Below, piece after piece: positions 58,317-64,000 of a stretch of 64,000 nt of DNA. The stretch is taken from positions 2,057,001-2,121,000 of the forward strand of contig NZ_CP115543.1 in the NCBI RefSeq assembly GCF_031834615.1. Direction: 5' to 3'. The DNA comes from Stenotrophomonas aracearum. Its GTDB lineage: Bacteria > Pseudomonadota > Gammaproteobacteria > Xanthomonadales > Xanthomonadaceae. Both the position numbers and the translations under genes were made by a program. How positions within the stretch are numbered: the stretch's first letter is position 1; each line of letters starts with the position of its first letter. Below the pieces are notes generated by a model, which saw only the letters and a list, made by a program, of their open reading frames with translations, was not told where the DNA came from and did not search any database.

Positions 58317-59075
58317 ATGCCCGGAACCTCGTCAATGACGCCATCTGGGGTCGCCAGCATCGAGGAGTTGGGCCTTCGTGGCACCCTTTTCCTAGCCGCA
58401 CTGTTAGCCGCGCAGCTACGACGCCTACCGGTGGCGCCCACACGCCGCTCCACCTTGCTGGTGCTGGACACGCTGCGAGACTTGGCCTTGATCCAAGTTC
58501 CCTGGCCAGCGGATCGATGGCAGATCCGCCCCGATGCCGAGGTCACGCCCATCGAAGATCTGCAATGGGCTTTCGCCTGGTCTACCCACGAGCGCAGGCA
58601 CCTGCTCCCGGTGCTGGAAGACCAACTCGGCGATATGGCACACGATGTAGACTTGGCGGACGCGAAACTGGAGCTGTGGGATGAACTTGCACTCTGGGAG
58701 ACCGAGCAGTTTCTGGAGCAGCAATTGCTCAAACATCACTTCGACCCAGGCTGGGCACGTGATGTGGGGTTCGTCTTTCAATCCGGACCGCGGGGCTTGC
58801 CGATCGCGCGGTGGCGTTACTGCTGCTGGGCGGCGGTACGCCAAGGTGCCTCGGTGGCGATGCGTCTTGGCGTGCACGACAGCGCCCATGTGCGGGAAGC
58901 CATCTTTCAGGAGGTCCAGAAGCGCCTGCGCTACCTGATGACCAGTTCGCCCGAGCAAGGCATGTTCAAGCCCTATCATTTGGCACCGGAGTCCTCAGTA
59001 GCCAAACTGTTTGTAGATTGGGTCGTCCCTATGGAATGGGCGTACTGGACAGGTGAGCGCCACCCCAGCCGCTAG
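58317..59075 (+). CDS. Hypothetical protein between XRE and KfrA genes
   Basis: A 252-residue protein, soluble, Trp- and Leu-rich (ATRWRYCCWAAVRQG-like region near 165). It has no motif I recognise. It is divergent from the XRE regulator and convergent with kfrA (59096; 20-bp gap). It could be the effector controlled by the XRE protein, as in toxin-antitoxin pairs, but nothing in the sequence shows this. Confidence 0.6.
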   Translation: MPGTSSMTPSGVASIEELGLRGTLFLAALLAAQLRRLPVAPTRRSTLLVLDTLRDLALIQVPWPADRWQIRPDAEVTPIEDLQWAFAWSTHERRHLLPVLEDQLGDMAHDVDLADAKLELWDELALWETEQFLEQQLLKHHFDPGWARDVGFVFQSGPRGLPIARWRYCCWAAVRQGASVAMRLGVHDSAHVREAIFQEVQKRLRYLMTSSPEQGMFKPYHLAPESSVAKLFVDWVVPMEWAYWTGERHPSR

Positions 59076-59095
59076 CAGACAAACGAGCAGCCTCG

Positions 59096-60148
59096 TCAGT
59101 CGGCTCCCCCATCTTGCGCATGGCCGCGCCGAGTTTTCTTCACCGCATTTTGTGCTGGCGTCAGTTGATTCAGTAGAGGCTCTAGCGCTTCAAGACGTGC
59201 ATTGGCACGCAACGCATCGGCTTCAGCGCTCTCGCGGCGCTCACGCTCCCGCGCAAGGGTGTCTTGAACTTGAGCTAGCTCGTTGCGCATGGTATCCAAG
59301 GTCTTGGCGTCAGTCTTCCAGCGCTCCTGCAGTGCCAAATAGTCCGTCGCGGTCTGGCGCAACGCCACGACCTCGCTGTGTTGGCCTTCGTGGGCCTGTC
59401 GTAGCTGGGCAAGCTCACGCTCAATCCGCCCGTGGCGCTCCAGCCATTGACCATTGTCGCGGTTCAGCACCAACAGCTCCTGATTCTTCGCGCCCAAGGC
59501 TTCATTGGCCTGACGTAAGGCTACTTGCAGCTCTTGGACCTGATGCTCGTGACGGCGAAGCTCTTGCTCACGCTGCTCTTTGGTTGAAGTGCGGTAGTGC
59601 TCAAGCGCTTCCCGGGCATGGGCATGCTTGTCCTCCAGAGAACGCGTATGCGCCTCATGATCAGCCAGCCGCACCGTCATGCCAGCGATGCGCTCGTTCA
59701 ACTGGGCGATTTCCGCGATCCTGTCACCTAGATTCTGTTGAAGGAGGGCGTGAGCAGCTTGCTCTTGGTGCAGGCTTGCTTCGGTGCGCTGCAGCCGACT
59801 GCTCAAGGCGGCAGCCTCCTCTTGGGCACCGGAAAGCGCCTGTTGCCGACTGTGGAGCTCAGCCTGATGGCGCTCACGCTCCTGGGTGAGGATGGCCTCT
59901 GCTTCCTCCTGGAGCCGCGAGGCCAAGCGCGCAACCAAGTCCTGCAAAGCATCACTAACGGCTACCGTCCTCGCCGGACCGCCGCCTTCCTCTCCTTCCA
60001 GTTCACGCAAGTAGCGGTGGATCGTGGTCTTGGAGCCCGTGTTGCCCAAGGCCACTCGCACCGCGTCGACTGACGGCTTCTTGCGTTGGGCCAGCAGCGC
60101 GTCGCGCGCCTTCTGGACGTCACTCTTATAGAGTCCTGCGCGCGCCAT
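59096..60148 (-). CDS. KfrA-like DNA-binding coiled-coil protein
   Basis: 350 residues. N-terminal KfrA domain (KSDVQKARDALL, PSVDAVRVALGNTGSKTTIHRYL), about 250 residues of coiled coil (Gln/Glu/Arg heptads; HEHQVQELQVALRQANEA shared with the gene at 33602), basic tail. The start at ATG 60148 is well placed and there is a possible operator at 60177-60203. The paralogue at 33602 matches along nearly the full length. Confidence 0.87.
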   Translation of the reverse strand: MARAGLYKSDVQKARDALLAQRKKPSVDAVRVALGNTGSKTTIHRYLRELEGEEGGGPARTVAVSDALQDLVARLASRLQEEAEAILTQERERHQAELHSRQQALSGAQEEAAALSSRLQRTEASLHQEQAAHALLQQNLGDRIAEIAQLNERIAGMTVRLADHEAHTRSLEDKHAHAREALEHYRTSTKEQREQELRRHEHQVQELQVALRQANEALGAKNQELLVLNRDNGQWLERHGRIERELAQLRQAHEGQHSEVVALRQTATDYLALQERWKTDAKTLDTMRNELAQVQDTLARERERRESAEADALRANARLEALEPLLNQLTPAQNAVKKTRRGHAQDGGAD

Positions 60149-60510
60149 CGTGCCACCTCACTTTATTTCGTAATGTATTACATACCATGTAATTACATAC
60201 TATTAAAGCAGGTAGACGACCGCTCGTCGGCGAAAATAGTTATACGGGATAATATTGAATTATCCCGCCTGATCGTCTTTTTGCTCCAGATTTCACCGGT
60301 GGCACGTACGAAACGGTCCGAGAGGAGACGCCCCTGCAGACGCCTATGGCACCTCTATCGACCAGGCCATCCAGAGGGGCCTCGTGCTGGGTTAAAATTG
60401 AGCGCGAATGGCCCATTCTTCTCCCACGACCACGCCAATGCCGCCCTAGACCCAGCCTGGGCCTAGATCGTCAAGACGTGGTTACAGCGCACAGCGCTTG
60501 AGGGAGTCTT
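60149..60510. other. kfrA/prfC intergenic region with operator-like repeats
   Basis: ATTACATACCAT (60177-60188) and ATTACATACTAT (60192-60203) repeat with a 15-bp period, and ATTACAT-N3-ATGTAAT is a dyad within them (60177-60193). A perfect palindrome CGGGATAAT-N5-ATTATCCCG lies at 60245-60267; its core GATAA-N7-TTATC is as at 853-869. The hairpin CTAG-x-CCCAG-C-CTGGG-x-CTAG (60446-60466) lies before prfC. A frame near 60330-60390 (GDAPADAYGTSIDQAIQRG then stop) looks like the tail of a lost gene. Confidence 0.55.
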
Positions 60511-62118
60511 ATGCCGACCCATACCGCGGAGGCCGCGCGCCGCCGCACGTTTGCCATCATTTCGCACCCGGATGCCGGGAAAACCACCCTGACCGAGAAG
60601 TTTCTGTTGTTTGGCGGCGCCATTCGCCAGGCCGGTAGCGTCAAGTCCCGGAAGTCAGCCAAGCACGCCACGTCCGACTGGATGACGCTGGAGAAGGAAC
60701 GCGGCATTTCGGTCACCTCGTCGGTGATGCAGTTCCCCTACGATGGCCGCATCGTCAACCTGCTCGATACGCCGGGGCATGCCGACTTCTCCGAGGACAC
60801 CTACCGTGTGCTGACCGCGGTCGATTCGGCGCTGATGGTCATCGACTGCGCCAAGGGCGTGGAAGAGCGCACGATCAAGCTGATGGAGGTCTGTCGGCTG
60901 CGGGACACGCCGATCATGACCTTCATCAACAAGCTCGACCGCGAAGGCAAGTCGCCGGTCGAACTGCTGGACGAGGTCGAGCGCGTCCTCGACATCCCCT
61001 GCGCACCGATCACCTGGCCGATCGGCATGGGATCGAGGCTCAAGGGCGTGATCCATCTGATGACCGGCGAGGTCCACCTGTTCGAAACTGGCAAGAACTT
61101 CACGCGACAGGATTCGACGATCTTCCCATCCATAGAGGATCCTGCACTGGTCAAGCGCGTCGGAGCGCAGCTCCTCGATGAGGTCCGGGAGGAGCTGGCC
61201 CTGGTTCAGGGCGCGTCTCATCCCTTCGATCGCGAACTGTATTTGGCAGGTCTGCAGACTCCGGTATTCTTCGGCTCGGCGGTGAACAACTTTGGTGTCC
61301 AGTTGCTGCTCGACTTCTTCGTCACGCATGCGCCGGCACCCAAGCCACGCGACGCATCCCTGAGGAAGGTTTCGCCAGAGGAGCCGGCTTTCAGTGGCTT
61401 CGTGTTCAAGATCCAGGCCAATATGGATCCATTGCATCGCGACCGCGTCGCCTTCCTGCGCGTGTGCTCCGGCAGCTATCAGCACGGCATCAAGGCACTC
61501 CATGTCCGCACGGGCAAGGAGATGCGGCTTGGCGATGCCTTGACGTTCATGGCGTCCGAGCGTGAGTTGGCCGAGCACGCCTACCCGGGCGACGTCATTG
61601 GCATTCATAACCACGGCACGATCGCCATCGCCGACACGTTCACCGTCGGCGATCCGTTGCAGTTCACCGGCATACCGAGCTTTGCCCCCGAGCTGTTCCG
61701 GCGCATCCGCCTGCGGGACCCGTTGCGTCTCAAGCATTTGCAAAAGGGTCTGACCCAGTTGTCTGAAGAGGGAGCCACGCAGTTTTTCCGGCCACTGTTG
61801 TCCAACGACCTGATCCTCGGGGCAATCGGAACCCTGCAGTTCGAGGTGGTGGCCTATCGGTTAAAGGACGAGTACGGCGTGGAAGCGAGTTTCGAACCGG
61901 TCCAGATCCACACTGCGCGCTGGATCCAGGCTGAGAGCGATTCCGATCTCGAAGAGTTCCGTGAGAAGGCGGCAACCCATCTTGCGCTCGATGCTTCCGG
62001 AGCCCTGGTCTACCTGGCACCCAGTCGCGTCAACCTGCAGATGGCGCAGGAACGTGCACCGAAGATTTGCTTCACAGCCACACGCGAGCACTCCCAAGCC
62101 GTGGGTCGCGCGGACTAG
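60511..62118 (+). CDS. prfC: Peptide chain release factor 3
   Basis: A 535-residue GTPase, full length for RF3. G1 [14 protein letters not shown]2 region SVTSSVM, G3 DTPGHADF, G4 NKLDRE. It recycles RF1/RF2 from the ribosome after termination. GAGGGAG precedes the ATG. It is usually a core chromosomal gene, so either the island ends here or prfC is cargo, as the ISL3 scar and odd groEL nearby might suggest. The final codons are repeated at 62362. Confidence 0.95.
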   Translation: MPTHTAEAARRRTFAIISHPDAGKTTLTEKFLLFGGAIRQAGSVKSRKSAKHATSDWMTLEKERGISVTSSVMQFPYDGRIVNLLDTPGHADFSEDTYRVLTAVDSALMVIDCAKGVEERTIKLMEVCRLRDTPIMTFINKLDREGKSPVELLDEVERVLDIPCAPITWPIGMGSRLKGVIHLMTGEVHLFETGKNFTRQDSTIFPSIEDPALVKRVGAQLLDEVREELALVQGASHPFDRELYLAGLQTPVFFGSAVNNFGVQLLLDFFVTHAPAPKPRDASLRKVSPEEPAFSGFVFKIQANMDPLHRDRVAFLRVCSGSYQHGIKALHVRTGKEMRLGDALTFMASERELAEHAYPGDVIGIHNHGTIAIADTFTVGDPLQFTGIPSFAPELFRRIRLRDPLRLKHLQKGLTQLSEEGATQFFRPLLSNDLILGAIGTLQFEVVAYRLKDEYGVEASFEPVQIHTARWIQAESDSDLEEFREKAATHLALDASGALVYLAPSRVNLQMAQERAPKICFTATREHSQAVGRAD

Positions 62119-62383
62119 GGGTTGTCCGTGTAAAAATGGTTCTTTGCGGATTACCGTGGAGCCTCGGCTGACCAACGGTGCCCTTGAGGCCTGATTTCCT
62201 AGATTCGAGGATGCAGCCATGCTGGACCGGAAGACGATCGAAAAGCTGGATGGCCGGGAAGGCTATCGGGTAGAGCGCGTGGCGTGGCCTGAGGATGACA
62301 GCCGGACCGTCACGATCTACCTCAAGCCATCGGCGCGGACGATGTACTGCGAGCACTGCGACACTCCCAAGCCGTGGGTCGCG
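62089..62383. repeat. 22-bp direct repeat of the prfC 3' end
   Basis: CACTCCCAAGCCGTGGGTCG plus CG is identical at 62089-62110 (last codons of prfC) and 62362-62383. The 251 bp between them hold the end and N-terminal coding part of an ISL3-type element. In the second copy the prfC reading frame would continue for about 20 more codons before a stop. The repeat is too long for an ISL3 target duplication. It could be an att-like scar or a product of recombination. Confidence 0.75.
62219..62361 (+). pseudogene. ISL3-family transposase, N-terminal fragment
   Basis: From ATG 62219 the frame encodes MLDRKTIEKLDGREGYRVERV, then TVTIYLKPSARTMYCEHC, a good match to the N-terminus of ISL3-family transposases with its first zinc-finger Cys pair. 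It breaks off at the second copy of the prfC repeat. The IS left end may start at 62119 (GGGTTGTCCGTG). It is unlike the transposase at 15555. Confidence 0.7.
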
Positions 62384-62408
62384 TGCAGCGCAGGGGAAAC
62401 CATCACGT

Positions 62409-63061
62409 TCATGAACCCCTCACCTCCGGTCGAATCGGCAATTGATCGGCGCGGACGTCGACCGCGTGCTCGATAGGCATTGATGCCGGACGTCTAACCC
62501 CCACGCGCTCCCGCATCACCTCGCGCACGATGAACAGCGACGCGATCGAGCACGCTTCAGAGCAGTCCTCGCGCAGGGCCAATTCGTGGAGGCGATCGAG
62601 CTGCCAAGGGACCACCTCGAGCTCTTCGGGTTCGTCCCCCGGCAAGCGCTCCGGGTACAGGTCCTCCGCCAGTACCAGATGGATGGCGTTGCTCATGTAG
62701 GTGGGGGCCAAGGTCAGTGGCCGCAGATAGCGCATAACCTTGGCGCCCATTCCGACCTCTTCCTTCAGCTCGCGATTGGCGGCCTCGAGAATCGACTCGC
62801 CGGGGTCCATACGTCCCTTGGGCAGGCCAAGTTCGTATCGATGGGTGCCCACCGCGTACTCGCGAATCAAAAGTACCGTGTGCGGATCGGGCATCGCGGC
62901 GATGATGACGCTTCCAGGTGAGCGGGTGTGGAGCCGCTCGTAGAGCCGTCGCTCCCCGTTCGCGAATTCGAGATGCACCTGTTCCAGGCAATACGGGCCG
63001 AGCTCGGTCGCATCAGCCCGATGGATGACCGGTAGGCGCAGGATCGTGTTGAGGCGGGACA

Positions 63062-63062
<1 letters not shown>
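62409..63062 (-). CDS. nudE: ADP compounds hydrolase NudE
   Basis: A 217-residue Nudix hydrolase. The Nudix box is GLPKGRMDPGESILEAANRELKEEVGM in two parts (residues about 80-105). NudE hydrolyses ADP-ribose, NADH and AP3A. The start overlaps the groEL stop (TGATG), so it is translationally coupled to groEL. The protein is about 25 residues longer than usual; its tail lies next to the rearranged prfC/ISL3 scar and may be altered. Confidence 0.88.

Positions 63063-64000
<938 letters not shown>

Noticed and set aside
60149..60510. SXT/R391-like integration into the 5' end of prfC
   Set aside because: The recombinase here is not next to prfC and no matching repeat of the prfC 5' end was found. 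Only the 3' end is repeated.
60655..61743. 362-codon open frame on the minus strand
   Set aside because: Antisense to prfC, with no recognisable domain.

Overview
The window is high-GC DNA that reads as a mosaic metal-resistance genomic island, probably from a gammaproteobacterium of the Xanthomonadaceae (Xanthomonas, Stenotrophomonas or Pseudoxanthomonas type). I base that on the copLAB order, the RF3 and HutG sequence types, and the KfrA-like, SseB-like and BPSL0761-like genes often found on plasmids and integrative elements of this group. The assignment comes from protein resemblance only. No conjugation, relaxase or plasmid-replication genes are visible, so the element probably continues left of base 1.

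Layout. (1) 1-2000: a KfrA-like coiled-coil DNA-binding gene (cut by the window edge) divergent from a tyrosine recombinase. (2) 2414-8750: three translationally coupled genes, namely an FAD/NAD(P)-binding Rossmann protein, a small middle protein and a Rad50/SMC-like ABC ATPase with a CPVC zinc hook. This matches the plan of ABC three-component conflict systems and is the best candidate for an undescribed system here. (3) 9164-11200: a BLUF protein without its photoactive tyrosine, a TrkH remnant, a 34-bp direct repeat and a short KfrA-like gene. (4) 11489-18805: nested transposons. An IS3-family element is interrupted inside its frameshift A-run by a 4.6-kb ISL3-family transposon carrying merR-merTPA, and an IS3-family (IS407-type) element follows. 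All three have recognisable ends and target duplications.

(5) 18815-32011: arsenic and phosphate. A leftward flavoprotein/arsR/MFS group and arsCH face a rightward arsR-arsC-acr3-trxB-arsO operon. A third arsR precedes pstSCAB-phoU. Arsenate is reduced by two unrelated ArsC types, arsenite is exported by Acr3, and the Pst system supplies phosphate in competition with arsenate. (6) 32165-38218: accessory genes (DEDDh exonuclease, an aberrant tRNA with two anticodon-like arms, SEC-C protein, a second KfrA, two MbcA/ParS-like paralogues, YegP, SseB-like, a BPSL0761-type pseudogene).

(7) 38402-57665: copper. CueR-type operators, copZ, a cusCBA-type RND pump, DUF4198, DUF305, an EF-hand protein, a CopA P-type ATPase, copDC, a Csp-like copper store, DUF411, a SnoaL-like protein, a cytochrome c, and copBA-copL. 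Two broken host genes (TonB receptor and hutG) mark a recombination joint inside this block. (8) 57840-60510: an XRE regulator, a hypothetical gene and a third full-size KfrA. (9) 60511-64000: prfC, an ISL3 fragment bounded by a 22-bp repeat, nudE, and a groEL without the usual Gly-Met tail.

Regulatory signals tie the blocks together. One XRE-type operator recurs at 38239 and 58221, and GATAA-N7-TTATC plus ATTACATACTAT recur beside kfrA genes at both ends of the window.
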